Shown here: in pieces, positions 31,373 to 42,128 of the stretch
Numbering within the stretch: the stretch's first letter is position 1
How the letters are laid out: each line of letters starts with the position of its first letter
Source of the DNA: Bilabrum cf. latius
Lineage: Eukaryota; Bigyra: Bicosoecida; Bigyra; Bicosoecida
Length of the DNA stretch: 64,000 bases
Reading direction: 5' to 3'
NCBI GenBank assembly: GCA_965178125.1
Contig: OZ237753.1
Span: forward strand, 1 to 64,000
Made by a program: the position numbers and the translations under genes
The notes under the pieces: model-generated
Told to the model about the DNA's origin: nothing
What the model saw: the letters and a program-made list of their open reading frames with translations, nothing else
The model's database searches: none

Positions 31373-34300
31373 TCAATCGTCGGCGAAGTCCGAGTCGTCG
31401 TTGTCCTCTGCCGGCGAGCCAGCGACCTGTATGCCGTCCTCAGCGGGATCTTGTGGCTCCGATGCTTCGAGCGCAAGACCTTCTCCATCTGAAACCGGCA
31501 CAGGGGTCCCTCCCACCACGGGTTCCTCGACCTCTCCTTCCACAGCGGGTGGCCTGTCATCAGCGGCCTGCGCTTCCGCCTTGATGGCAGCCAGGGAACC
31601 GGCTCTTTCCAGACTCTCATGCTAGGGGGCGGGTGCGGGGGCGTAGCTAGGCTTTGGGTCCTCACCTGGCCCTACCGTTGAGCTCGCTAGGGGCTCAGTC
31701 GGCGCCGAGTCGGGTGCAGCCACCGTGGCAGCACGCGCCCCTTCCCCTTCCCCTGCTCCTGCCTGCAGCCGGCCGGCCTCTAGCACGGCAGCCACTGCCC
31801 ACCGGAGCGCCCCCTGCCCCTCTGCTCCCAGCCCGCCCTCTGCCATGGCGTGGAGCAGCACACCCACAGCTTGCATGGCGGCAGCACCACCAGCCCCAGG
31901 CCCCGGCTCTGCCACCTGATCTCCGGTCCCGAAGCCAAAGTACACCGATCGAGCGGCCACTTCTGTCGCTGTGCGCAATTGTCTGTCTGGCTCTGGCTGG
32001 TCCCCGGCCTCTTGCCCGCGCTCGCCATGGGACTACCGAGACTCAGACACACCAGCAGCCAGAGCTCGCGCAGCAGTCGACAGCGCCGTGGGACCGCGTG
32101 GCAGCAGGAGGGGGCCGAACGCATGCGTGCGCGGGGGTGTGCATGGGACAGGCGCGAACTTGCCCCAGTACTCTAGCCAGGGCCGCACTGGTCGCAGGGT
32201 GGCAGCAGCGCAGGCCCCCAGCAAAGAGGAGACTACCCCCGCGGTGCCTTTCCTGGGTGGGGCGTACAGCGGGTTGGTGAAGAGAGCCCGTCTGTGCGGG
32301 TGCAGCACAAAGGCCCAGAGCGAGTCGGTGCGCTGCTGCAGTCGAAGCGAGTCCCGCTGCCTTTCATTATCGCACAGGAATGTCCCGAACCTGCATGCGT
32401 GGATGTGAAGGGCCAAAAAGTGCATCAGGTGCTCGTTGAACTCGAAGGCCGCCGGGTGCTGCTGCTGCAGGTTCCACACGCACTCGAGGAACTGAACGAA
32501 CACGGGCGAGTAGTCCTGCGTGGCGGAGTGGCCGTGAGCGCATCGCTTGTGGAACTGGTGTCCAAACGAGAGCCATTCCTTGCAGATGAGCTGGCAGAAG
32601 CCTCGCAGCGTGCGGTAGTGCGGGTCGAGCAGCAGCTCGGCGAGCGCCACGATCTGCGAGGACCGGTCCCACGAGTCGCTGCAATTCACGAAGACAGGCC
32701 GCTTCTGAACGTGCAGTGCATGGGCCACTCGCCACGCCCCCGCCAGCACCATCCGCCCGTGCATGACCCAGCCGGTGTCCTCCATGGCCCGACCAAAGTA
32801 CATCTCCTTGTGGGCCTGTCCCACGTCCGCATCGTTCCGCGGGGATGCGTGCAGCAGAGCCAGCAGGCTCTCCAGCGAGGAGCGCATCACGTGGATGTTG
32901 CCAATGTCCAAGAAGCACAGCTCCGTCCGAGGATGCACAATGTAACCCCAGCCTCCAGCTTTGTTTGCAAGAGCGTTTGTTTGCGGCCGGCAGTCAGCGA
33001 TGAGAACGTCACGGACGGACAGCCCCAGCCCAGCCGCACTCGGAGCCTTGCCAGACTACTGCCCGCCCCTACCACCACCATGGGAGCTTGACTTGGCAGC
33101 AGCGGATGCAGCAGCGGTTGCGGCACCGTCTCCCGCTTTGGCGCGGGCGGCGGCCACTCGCTACAGCACGTCCTGGTCTCGCGCCGGCGAGGTGCGCACC
33201 AGGTCGAAGAGCCTCTCGTCCTGCCCGCAGGTCCGGTTCGCCATGCCGGCCTTGGGCTGCGCGCACCTCCACAGGGTACATCCGTTCGTGGGGTGCCGCC
33301 ACACCATGCACGGCACGCGCCCTCTCGATCTATAGTTTCGGATTGCCTCCAGATCATGGTCCGAGACCCCGCTCGGCACCACGATGGTCCGGGGGTACGT
33401 CGGACTGAACGCGTACGATCGGTTCAGCCTGGTTACGCGCCACAGTGGCCGGTCCTGCCCCGCGCCCCCCTACCCGCTTGGCATAGCCCCGTCCTCTCCA
33501 GGCACATCGATGCGCGCCCCTACTCTCCGCAGGTCCTCAACCAAATCGAAGATGCCCCAACCGGGCCGCACAGGCTCGTCGGCCCCAGAGCCGGTGCCTC
33601 GCCGCCCCCGCGCCCCCTTTGACAAGCTGGCCATGGACACAGACCCCGATCGGGCCCTTGAAGGTGCCTGGTCAGCAGTGCTCGCGGTTGCAGCCGCCAT
33701 TGCCAGAGCCGCATGCTCGGAACTCTCGGCTGCAATGTCCTCGGGCCGAAGTGAGTTGGCGCCGAGCAGGGCGGTGTCACGCACCTGGAAGGCAGGGAGC
33801 TGGTCCACGAACTAAGGGCCCTTCGGAAATGCTGCCTCTATCTCTCGACTGGCAGCCGCGGCCGCTGCAGCCGCCGCCGCTGCCTGACTGCCCGACTGGG
33901 CCTCTCGACGGTGCGGCGCGGCGCGCAGCGGTGGCTGGGGCTGGGGGAAGGCGACCCGGCCCAGCAGCTCTGCCGCGCTGTCTCTGTGCATCGCCTGCGG
34001 GAACCCCACCCTCCATTTGCGACCGTCCTTGAAGGCCAGCTCGAGCCAGGCAGAGGGGAAGGTGCGGGGCTGGTCCCTGCGCGCCGCCGTGGCCAGGAGG
34101 GCGCAAGGGGCCGCGAGGTAGGCGCGCGGCAGGTGCGCCATGGAGTTGAGAGAATGCCACACAGGGCCGGTTACGCGAGCCGCGGGGGTGTCCTCTTCCT
34201 CCTTGTCCGCGGCAGCTTCCTCCACCCGCCGTGCTGAAGCATCTTCGGCCGACTGCACCACCTTGCCCTTGCCCTTGCCACCAGGACGCATGCGAAGGGA

Positions 34301-34972
34301 GGGCTATGCACCCTCTGGGGTGAAAAAAATCCGATAGTTCGTGCAGGTTAGCTTGCCATGCAGCGGCGCGCCCCTGGGAGGCTCCAGCCACGCCTCGAGC
34401 GCGCTGAAGTAGGCCATCTCGCCATCCAGCTCCTGTTCCTCCAAAGCGAGGCGGGCAAAAGCAGATGGTGCAGGAGGCCACGGCATTGGGGCCGTCGGTT
34501 GTCCGTGTGGGCTTTTGCCACCTGCTGAACTTGTTGTCTTTGCGGTTGAGCCTGCCGGTGCCGCCGCTGGCGTCCGTGCTGACGCCGCGCTCCCAGATGA
34601 CCGCACTTCGAGCGCTGGACGCGAGCCTGCCACCCCACCGGGACCGAACGGGTTTGACGTATCCTGTTCTGGCCGCCTGATAGGTGCCCGTTCGCTCGCT
34701 GCCGGCTGCTTGGTCGCACTAGTGCCGGCTTTTGACGTGCGAGGGGGGCCTGTTGCAGCTGCGGCAGCCCGCACGGAATGTAGACCCTCATAGCCTCCAC
34801 GAGAAGCTTCGTTGGATTCAGCAAGTGGATCCGACTTGGCCGACACTCTCTGCAGAGGTTTTGCACGGTTTTCCTCTGCCCCTGAGCCTTCCGTCGCATT
34901 CGACCCGCCGGACTTTGATCCGCCGTAGGCTCGCAACGCGTGCAGTCGGTCCAAGCTCGATAGACCACTCAT
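31373..34972 (-). CDS. Myotubularin-family phosphoinositide 3-phosphatase
   Basis: Single exon, 1199 aa, ATG (MSGLSSLDRL) to TGA, with seven TAG codons. After a Ser/Ala-rich N-terminus comes a PH-GRAM-like region (GKLTCTNYRIFFTPEG). The phosphatase core follows: RTIVVPSGVSDHDLEAIRNY, RSRGRVPCMVWRHP, GCTLWRCAQPKAGM, GYIVHPRTELCFLDIGN, and the active site PVFVNCSDSWDRSSQ, matching C-x5-R with the family Asp. FLECVWNLQQQHPAAFEFNE is the usual post-catalytic helix. Cys and Arg are intact, so it is predicted active on PtdIns3P and PtdIns(3,5)P2 at endosomal membranes. The tail is Ala/Gly/Pro-rich and acidic (EDNDDSDFADD). Confidence 0.92.
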
Positions 34973-35130
34973 AGTTGCAACAAAGTGCTAGGGAAACTAA
35001 TTGTCTGCTGCAGCCTTTGGATCCGAGTAGCTTAGTGTTTCTGTTGGGCTTGCCAGTATTTGCGGAACCTCAGGTTTAACTGTGCGCGGCGCCCTGACCA
35101 GTTCCTGAGAAAATCAAAGGACGATAGGAA
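34973..35130. promoter_or_regulatory. Divergent upstream region (myotubularin / 390-aa protein)
   Basis: A 158-bp gap separates divergent ATGs. Regulatory role inferred from position alone. Confidence 0.35.
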
Positions 35131-36303
35131 ATGGGTCGCTCAGTTATTCCTCTGTTCCTTGCTTGCATAATAGCCCTTCACTTCGGCTCTAGCGGAAGTT
35201 TTGCTTTGGCATCCGCCCCACGACCAGAAACGGTCTGTGGTAGTTGGTTCATGATTGCGGTGCGAAGTACAGAGGCCGTAGCCGAGTCGTTCGATGCGAC
35301 CAGACGAATAGTGTCCAATGAGGCTATTGCATTGACAGCTTTGATTCGTGACGACGTCCTGCAGCTAGGAACTGCAGATTATGCACTTCATGCGAACGGG
35401 GCTGTAGAGAGAGTGCTGTCAGCGTGGCCAGTGAATATCGCAGTTTCAAATTTCGTAATCATTTTGACACAGATTGAAGACCGCGTGTCTTAGTTCTGGT
35501 TGCCTCTTCTGGAACAAGGGGTACCAGTCTAGGTACCGAGACCTATAACTGCGGCAGCTGCAGCAGGGCGCTCTGTTTCGGTCCTCGCCAGCATATCACT
35601 CGCTTTTGGTGCAATTGGCACAGGTGTAGCCATCAGCTAGCTCGTAGTATCTGCTCTACGTTCGATCCTAGGCGATTTTACGGCCAATGTGGCGGCTTCA
35701 TTTCCCTGCTGTTTCTGCTATCTGGCTTGCGGGTTGTGTGGGCCACGAGGTGGTCGTAGAGCGGCACTCAGCGAGCGGAGACGAGCCGCACTATTGAGAG
35801 ATAGCGCACGCGGGAAGAAAGCCATGGCCGAAGCAAAGCGGCAGCAGGTGCAAAAAGAAGCTGCATCCGACCGCAGGAGGCAGTCCAAGGCGGCAGTGCG
35901 CGAATTGAGACAATGGGCCATTGCACAGGGAGGAGGGTTGGACGAAGGTAGGGTAGTGCGGGAGCTGGAGGCTGCAGTGGCGTACATTGAGCAGAGCATG
36001 GATGATCCGCAGCAGTGGCCACACTTTGGCGCGTTTTTGCGGGATGCAGTGTCGCGCGTGCAGCAGGGGGCGGTTGCGGCGAGAGACGCTGGCCCTGGCA
36101 CTGGCCATCATGCTGCCGCCAGTGTAGGCGACGGTGATCATGGTCGCAGGCCAGACGCAGACTCCGCCACAGCTGGTCCGCCAGCGACAGCAGATGGGGG
36201 TGCCCCGGCCCCAGCAGCACAGTTCTTCGCCCCAGGCGCTGCCAGGCGGCCTGCCCATGGCCGCAGGCGCACCAACAAGCGCAAGCTAATTCAGCAGAGG
36301 TGA
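35131..36303 (+). CDS. Hypothetical signal-peptide and TM protein, 390 aa
   Basis: ATG to TGA in one frame if three TAGs (35491-35493, about 35530, about 35638) are read as Gln. A strong signal peptide (MGRSVIPLFLACIIALHFGS) precedes an extracytoplasmic segment of about 120 residues, then a hydrophobic region (SVLASISLAFGAIGTGVAIS) and a Cys-rich membrane-proximal stretch (FPCCFCYLACGLCG). The C-terminal half is a basic/helical cytosolic domain (KKAMAEAKRQQVQKEAA), then Gly/Ala-rich low complexity ending NKRKLIQQR. I do not recognise a family. The topology looks like a type I membrane protein. Confidence 0.55.
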
Positions 36304-36432
36304 TGTCGATAGGGGGCCTCAAGACATAGCTGTCCTAGAGAATGGAGAAAGTATGGGATTCAAATTGTGTGGATGCATGTACGGCGACAGACCGGCGTAT
36401 ATCCCACACTAACGAAAGCAGATGTACTTGCC

Positions 36433-38037
36433 TCAGTCCTCTTCGGCAGGGTTGGACGCGCCACTGCCCGCGGCCGCCCCACCCGTGGCTGCCCCACCTG
36501 GTGCAGGCAAGGCTGCTTTTCCTATTTTGCTGGCGACCTACGCCTGCACGATTGCGTCGTACGCTGCTTCTGCCGCCGCCATCTCCGAGATGCCCAGCTC
36601 CTCCCTGGCCCGAGCCATGGCCTCGTCCGTGAGAGGCGCATCCTGCTCTTCCTTGGCCTCCTCCTCTGTCAGCCCGTCCTCCTCCATCATGATCTCACGG
36701 GCGCGAGCCTGAATCTGATTGAAGGTCTCCTGGGCCGCCCGAGTGGCAGCCGTGACGCCCGGGGCATCCAGCTCGGCCTGCGAGCACAGCTCGAACCAGC
36801 GCTCCGGCAGGTCGTGCACCTTGATGTATCCGTCCTCTGCTGCCGAGTAAAACCGCTTGCCATCTGGATGGAACTGCAGGCAGTTCACCGGTCCGAAGTG
36901 CGCCCTGGGGTATCGGCCCACCTTGGCGACCTCCTTGCCGCTGACAATGTCGTACACGCGCACCTCGTTCTTGGGCTCTCCGCCAAGCTGCGACTGCATC
37001 TTGGACTCCCTGCCTCCGGCACAGATGAACAGAGTGCTATCAGGGACAAATGCAGCCGTATGGATGAAAGGGGCATCCGTGGGGAAGCTCTTGATCAGAG
37101 ACAGAGCCGGCGGGGCGTCGATCTGCGACTGCCACTCCTCGAACTCGGGGTCCTCCGCGTCATCAGCGACTGGCTCGATACGGGTGGGGTCTGGTTGCAT
37201 TTCCCACAAGATCACTTCGGCCTCCCGTGGCTCGGAGCCCCTGGGGCCCAGTGTCCCTGCCCCGAATGTGATGGCGAGGGACTGCGAGGCGTTGAATGCC
37301 ACACCCCGGACCGAGGTAGGATGCGCGAACAAGGGGTCCTCCACCTCCGGAGGAGCTGCTCCCCTGGGCCATCGTGTCTTCTCGATCTCCCCAGTGGCAG
37401 AGTTCCATAGCCGGATGGAGCCGTCGTCGTAGCATACGAGCAGGAACCTGCCGCCTCGCGTCCATCGCACCTGGTTGGCCTTCACGTCGGGATGCCCCTC
37501 CACCTGCAGGCGAAGCAAAGCCTCCTGGTGGGTTGCTGTCTTGGATGCTGCATCGTGCGGGGCGTCGTCAGGCAGTGCGGCGAGCGCTTTCTCGGCGGCC
37601 GCAGTGTCGAAGGGAATCACGCACACGTGCGCAGGCCGCTCCATGAAGTCGTCAACCGCAACGGCAAAGCACTGCTGCTCCGACGAGGGGTTCAGGGGGG
37701 CCCACTCGACAAATCTAGCCACGCCGTGCAGCTATCTCGACAGCACCATTCGGCCAGTGCTGGCCTCCCAGATCTTGATCGATTCATCCGCACCAGCAGT
37801 AACCAGCCACTTGCTATCTGGGGTAATGTCGCAGGCCCACACTGTGCCACCGCGATGGCCGTCATATGTACCTATTCGTTCATTGAGCTCCAAGTTAGTG
37901 ACAGACGGCATGGGGATATCTTCTTTTCGTGCGCACGAGAACAGCAAGTCCCCTTCTCTGTTCAACTTGATAAATGTGATTTCTCCCTCATGAAAATCGA
38001 AACCAACAGTAGACTGCGACGGATTACGAGGTGACAT
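36433..38037 (-). CDS. EIF3I: Translation initiation factor eIF3 subunit I (WD40)
   Basis: 534-aa single exon, ATG to TGA, with TAGs at 37732-37734 and 36538-36540. WD repeats start at EITFIKLNREGDLLFSCARK, close to the eIF3i opening (ITQIKYNREGDLLF). Further blocks: ERIGTYDGHRGGTVWACDIT, LVTAGADESIKIWEASTG, GPVNCLQFHPDGKRFYSAAE with DGYIKVHDL after it, the conserved last blade. eIF3i is normally about 325 aa; here inserts and a C-terminal helical, Glu/Ala-rich extension (about residues 415-534) lengthen it. An in-frame TGA lies upstream of the ATG, bounding the start. Confidence 0.88.
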
Positions 38038-38599
38038 ACAAATGGAAAAGCTTTCAAGTCAGGGCATACGTATCTGTCCTAGCACCATTTCATGCACGCA
38101 GAACTGAGTGGCGGGGCACATCGAACCCAGGGCATCATCTGCAAGTGGTGCGCAGTGCTACTGGGTGACGGGCCCCGAAAGCTTTGTACAAGTACATATC
38201 AAGCAACACACAGCCTCACAAGCTTGGTACCTTTCGGAACTCCAGCCGGGACGGCAGCGCCGTTCTTCACAATCTTTGGGGGTGCATTTTCTGCAGAATC
38301 TCCTGCTGCCCCTGCCATACCGCGCTAAATATTGTCGAACTTAAGCTAGCAGAAATGTATCAAGGGTTTGAACAAGGGTTATGGCCCTTGGGAGCTTCCA
38401 GTGAGGCAATGTCAACAAAAACCAAATCGGCGCTAAGTTGCGAATAATTATGAGCCCTATCTGATATTTGCTGGACTGTCGGCCGGCAAGCGTCCGTATC
38501 TTCCAAGAGCAATGAGCTGGCGCGGCTATTTGTCTAGGAATGTGCGAAGGGTTGTGTTCCTTGTCGATCAGAAGCAGTGGTCGAAAGGAGGCAATTGCT
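38038..38599. other. Intergenic, possible tiny two-exon minus-strand gene only
   Basis: A 562-bp stretch between eIF3i (minus) and the L51-domain gene (plus). On the minus strand a phase-consistent two-exon reading (38318-38231 and 38138-38059) would encode 55 aa starting MAGAAGDSAENAPPKIVKNG and ending in TGA. It has no recognisable domain and ends 22 bp before the eIF3i ATG, so it could be leader sequence. I do not call it a gene. Confidence 0.3.
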
Positions 38600-39068
38600 A
38601 TGGCGTGCGGTAAGACTTTGCTCAAGCCTGGCCCTAAGATTATGCTCGATGTATCGCTTGTGGCCGAAGCAGTATTAACTTTTGGCGGAAATCAGTTACG
38701 TCCTCCCGTAAAATATCGCAGGGAGTGGTTTGGGAAGAATTTCAAGACGCTAGACTCCATGAACCCTCATGCCAACATCTACTTGAGGAGCTTGGATCGC
38801 GTTAGACCTACTCTGACTGTAGCTTATGGTGAGGGCAATACATGTATACTTCTTGGAGATGGTTCGCACCTGGCACTTATCTTGCTGTGCAATGAACTCC
38901 TCTTGCCCCGCAGATGGAGAGGTTGAGAAGCATCACGATGTTGCTCACCTCAAGCCGGATGAAATTGATGAAGTCTTGCGGAAAGCTGTCGAGGATGGCG
39001 AATCAATGCCTAGGATGAAGTACCCAAGTTTGGCACCCTTCCGAATGCACAAAATACCAATCGTGTGA
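38600..39068 (+). CDS. L51/S25/CI-B8-domain mitochondrial protein
   Basis: Exons 38600-38828 and 38914-39068 (85-nt intron, phase 1) give 127 aa ending TGA. An in-frame frame opens upstream from 38540, adding 20 residues (MCEGLCSLSIRS...) that could be a leader. The fold pattern (VLTFGGNQLRPPVKYRREW, then NPHANIYLRSLDRVRPTLTV and AYGDGE) resembles the thioredoxin-like L51/S25/CI-B8 domain shared by mitochondrial ribosomal proteins mL43 and mS25 and complex I subunit NDUFA2. I cannot choose among these by eye. No in-frame TAG. Confidence 0.6.
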
Positions 39069-39338
39069 TTATGATACCTTGGTGGTATGTGCGCTGGTTG
39101 TGGCTGTAATGTCCCAAAGCATCCATATTCTTTTATTACAGTTCACTTTTGCCCGTACTGTTCAACTCCAATCTTTCCTTATTCAAGACTCCATTGGACA
39201 CGCGCACAGTGATGGAAAGCCATCGAGCCTCGGCCTAGGCATCTACCCCTGTCTGTGTGCCTGCGCCCCACGATCCTTTGAACCCCGTGGCTTTCGTCGT
39301 ACCCTGTCGAACTTGCAGTAACTTGCGTAGATGAAGCG

Positions 39339-39975
39339 TTATGTGGAAAAGCTCTCGCCGCAGCCACACACGTCCTTTGCATTTGGGTTCTCAAACACGA
39401 ACTGCGCGGCGAGTGCATCCTCTCGCCAGTCTACCTGGGTGCCCACCACTGTCAGTAAAGCTCGGGGGTCAACTACGATCCGTACACCATCCCCAGCGTC
39501 CACAACTTCATCGAATCTTCCCGGGTCCTCGTCCTGATAATTCATTGTGTACGACTAACCGTTGCATCCACCTGCAGGATAGATTCACGCAACGAACAAG
39601 GACAGACACATCTTTGCGCTTAGAAATGTTACCAGGCCACCAAACCGTATTCCAAATATCTACCCTCACGTGTTTTGAGCCCAAGGCGGATGGCATGCGC
39701 ATCCGGGTTCTTGGCCAGAAGGTCTTGCAATCGTTTCTTCGCGAGTTCAGTCTGCTTGTAGCAACGGTGAAGCTTCAGCAATGATGGCATAAATTATACC
39801 CAGATGTGCTTAGCATAGTGCCTTTCTGCAGCAGCTTGCAGGCTTGTCGAATCGACAGCGATCACGTGCAACTCACAACTGTAAGGACTTGTTTCGATGG
39901 TTTCAACTTGCGAGAGCGCTCCGATCGCAATACTTTTCCTATTGAACGTGCAAACGCTGCCACAGATCGACGCAT
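39339..39975 (-). CDS. ISCA1: Iron-sulfur cluster assembly protein ISCA1 (A-type carrier)
   Basis: Three exons (39975-39877, 39751-39670, 39571-39339; introns 125 and 98 nt) give 137 aa ending TAA. Arg-rich mitochondrial presequence (MRRSVAAFARSIGKVLRSER), then the A-type fold with the three Cys ligands: one in TRGCNG and two in DVCGCGESF. GTQVDWREDALAAQFVFENP matches human ISCA1 (GTEMDYVEDKLSSEFVFNNP). It delivers 4Fe-4S clusters in mitochondria. The single TAG at 39555-39557 lies in G-C-N-G-TAG-S-Y, where most homologues carry Leu or Met; under the inferred code this is Gln. The first intron donor (GTT|GTGAGT) is consensus. Confidence 0.92.
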
Positions 39976-40654
39976 CACCTTTCAGGCTGCCTCGAAATAA
40001 GCAGAACACGAGCCTGACTAAATTGCTTGTGAAGGGCCTGTTAGCCACAAACAGCACACAGGAAGGAAGCTTCCTATAATAATATTAAAGTTGAGGCACT
40101 ATATGTTGGAGGCAATCCTTGGCTTTACAGCTATTTTCCACCAAGCACAAGCAAAATGCGACTTTCCACGTCGGTCCTTCGGCTTTGCTGCAATGCGCTG
40201 CATCTCACTCGGGTTTTTTCGGTTTTTTGTTTGTGCAGGGACTTACGACGAATAAGTTGCACTGGTGGATAGAACTTGGACAAATACATCACAATCTACT
40301 CAAGGGTTGCATCTTTTCGGCAACACATCAATGAACAGATCGATATTTGGATACCGCGGGCTGCGAACAGTCCATGGTGCAGCACTTCTCCGAGGGGCTG
40401 CAGGTAGAAATTGCGGGGTTCCCTCTCTGCCACGAAGGTAGCTGCTTTCAACGATAATAGAAAGCCGTGTAGGGCCCATAGAATGGCGCGGGAGTCTGCA
40501 CGGGCGTTACAGACGCAGTGCCCTGCGGAATACGTGGCACATGCTGCATGCGATTCGGCGCTTGTCAAGTTCTGGCGATCCCTCAAACAACAACAAAAGA
40601 TCATCACATGGCGTTTCAGGGCAAGTATCCTGGCTGAGGAATCCTTTCACCGCA
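39976..40654. other. Possible 5' exon(s) of the DUF1279 gene; otherwise unassigned
   Basis: A 679-bp stretch between ISCA1 and the DUF1279-like gene. A plus-strand frame from about 40156 begins MRLSTSVLRLCCNALHLTRV, a plausible mitochondrial presequence, and stays open into the next gene in a different frame. I could not find a splice junction with certainty. It may hold the leader exon of the downstream gene. Confidence 0.35.
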
Positions 40655-41449
40655 ATGATTCGATGGTTCAAAGAGAACTAGCAAAGGCTGACGCTGATTC
40701 TCCGGCAGTATGGACCGTTTGCCATCACGACGTGGTTAACGTTGTACTTTTCTTTCTTATTTTCAATCTGGGGTATGGTGCACGCTGGTTTTTTGCAGGG
40801 ACCAGACGTGAACCAGTGGCTCTCGCACCTACCTGAGTGGCTGCGGGGGGCTCTTCCACACGACCAGAGCGGGGAGAAAGTAGCGCTCCCGCCAGCTGTG
40901 TCAGAGTTCCTCACCGCATGGCTACTCACCAAGACCACGGAGCCGCCACGCCTCGCTCTGGCGGTCGTTGCAATCCCGGCGGCGGCCCGTGTGCTTCCTC
41001 CATGGGCCCGCTCCCTCTTTGGGATGCCGGCAGCTGGAGTGGCTGGGCAGCAGGGGGAGCAGGAGGTGCACAGCGAAGGAAGCAAGAAGCACAAGGGGCA
41101 GGTGAATTCCAAAGACCCGGGCCTGGATCAGAAACGGACGACTGGCGGAGGCGAGATGTCCCAGGGTAGTGCAGGCAAAAGTGGTGGAACTCAGGCAGGC
41201 TGCACCAGCCACAGCACGAGCCACGGGGGTAAAGTAGGCGTTGCAGGGCAGTCGAAGTCTGGTGCGCACTCTGGACGTGGTCGTCAAAGTGCCAGGCAGA
41301 TTCACATTGCGGCGACGAGGCCGCAAGCGCGATCCGTGGCAAGGTCGTCTGCATTGCTGGCGATGCGGGCCGCACCTTTGGTCGTAGGTTCCCTAACCAT
41401 GGTGTACACATCGAGGCAGATGCTGATTTAGGCTGGACGCGTGAATTGA
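40655..41449 (+). CDS. DUF1279 (FAM210-like) mitochondrial membrane protein
   Basis: 264 aa from the first in-frame ATG (MIRWFKEN then TAG) to TGA, with a second TAG near the end. The DUF1279 pattern is clear: LILRQYGPFAITTWLTLYFS, FLFSIWGMVHAGF, a break, then EFLTAWLLTKTTEPPRLALA and VAIPAAARVLPPW. FAM210 proteins are mitochondrial membrane proteins linked to mitochondrial translation and homeostasis. A leader exon is probably missing upstream. The C-terminal 120 residues are Gly/Ser/Lys low complexity, ending with a hydrophobic patch (LLAMRAAPLVVGSLTM). Confidence 0.65.
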
Positions 41450-41515
41450 ATAGATGTGGTATTTCGTGCCTCCTGCACTGTTGTTACAACCCACCCGGGC
41501 CTCCAAATTCTGGCT

Positions 41516-41815
41516 TCACATTCGAATTACCGCGCAAGCATGTATGTATTTGGAAGATGCTACAAACAATGGGCACCGACCGCATTCTTCTATCTAACGC
41601 TGCACTACTAGTTTTGCGATAAGCTGCTGCCTATCACACCGGCAGCCTCGCACAGCCTCGCGCAGCCTCGCACGCGCCTGCACCGAGAAGTCCCTCAGCT
41701 CCCTGAACTTAGTCGCGGACACGCGGCAGGGAGGTATTGCTCTCTCATCTTTCCGTCCTTTGCCCTCCCCCTCGTCTTCTTGCGCCCCACTGGCACTGAG
41801 CAAATGCCTGGCCAT
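41516..41815 (-). CDS. Hypothetical small protein, 99 aa
   Basis: ATG (MARHLLSASGAQ) to TGA, crossing one TAG. Basic/acidic N-terminus (EDEGEGKGRKDERA) followed by a helical segment (TKFRELRDFSVQARARLREA) and Cys residues in the C-terminal part (GCRCDRQQ, EECGRCPLF). No family recognised. An in-frame TAA lies about 100 nt upstream of the ATG, so an upstream exon would be needed for a longer protein. It could be spurious. Confidence 0.3.
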
Positions 41816-42128
41816 TGCACGCCGGTCGGCCGGCGAGCACCCCTCTTCATGCGCAGCCGTGGCGCTCGCATCGGCCGGGTCAAGGCCGCAGAGCGTCCTG
41901 GTCAGCAGGGTGCTTTAAGCCGGGCTTGAGCGTGGGAGGACGCCTCAGCACGGCCGATAGAGTCGCACGGACGCAGCTCCGCTCGAATCCTGCCACTGGC
42001 ATGAGGCATCTGACGGTTCCGGGTTCAACTGGGCGTATTGAATTGCTTGTTTTGCTCGGCTCAGAGCCTATCAAACAACCAACTTGTCGTTCTGCAAATT
42101 TCTATTGTTCCCACTTCGTCAAAGCACG
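41816..42128. other. Intergenic, no supported gene
   Basis: A 313-bp stretch upstream of the Pex14-like gene. Frames on the minus strand are Pro/Arg-rich and show no motif. Confidence 0.45.

Noticed and set aside
40156-40836. Continuous 226-codon frame starting MRLSTSVLRLCC upstream of the DUF1279 gene
   Set aside because: Its 3' part overlaps, out of frame, the clearly conserved DUF1279 helices; only its beginning may be a leader exon.
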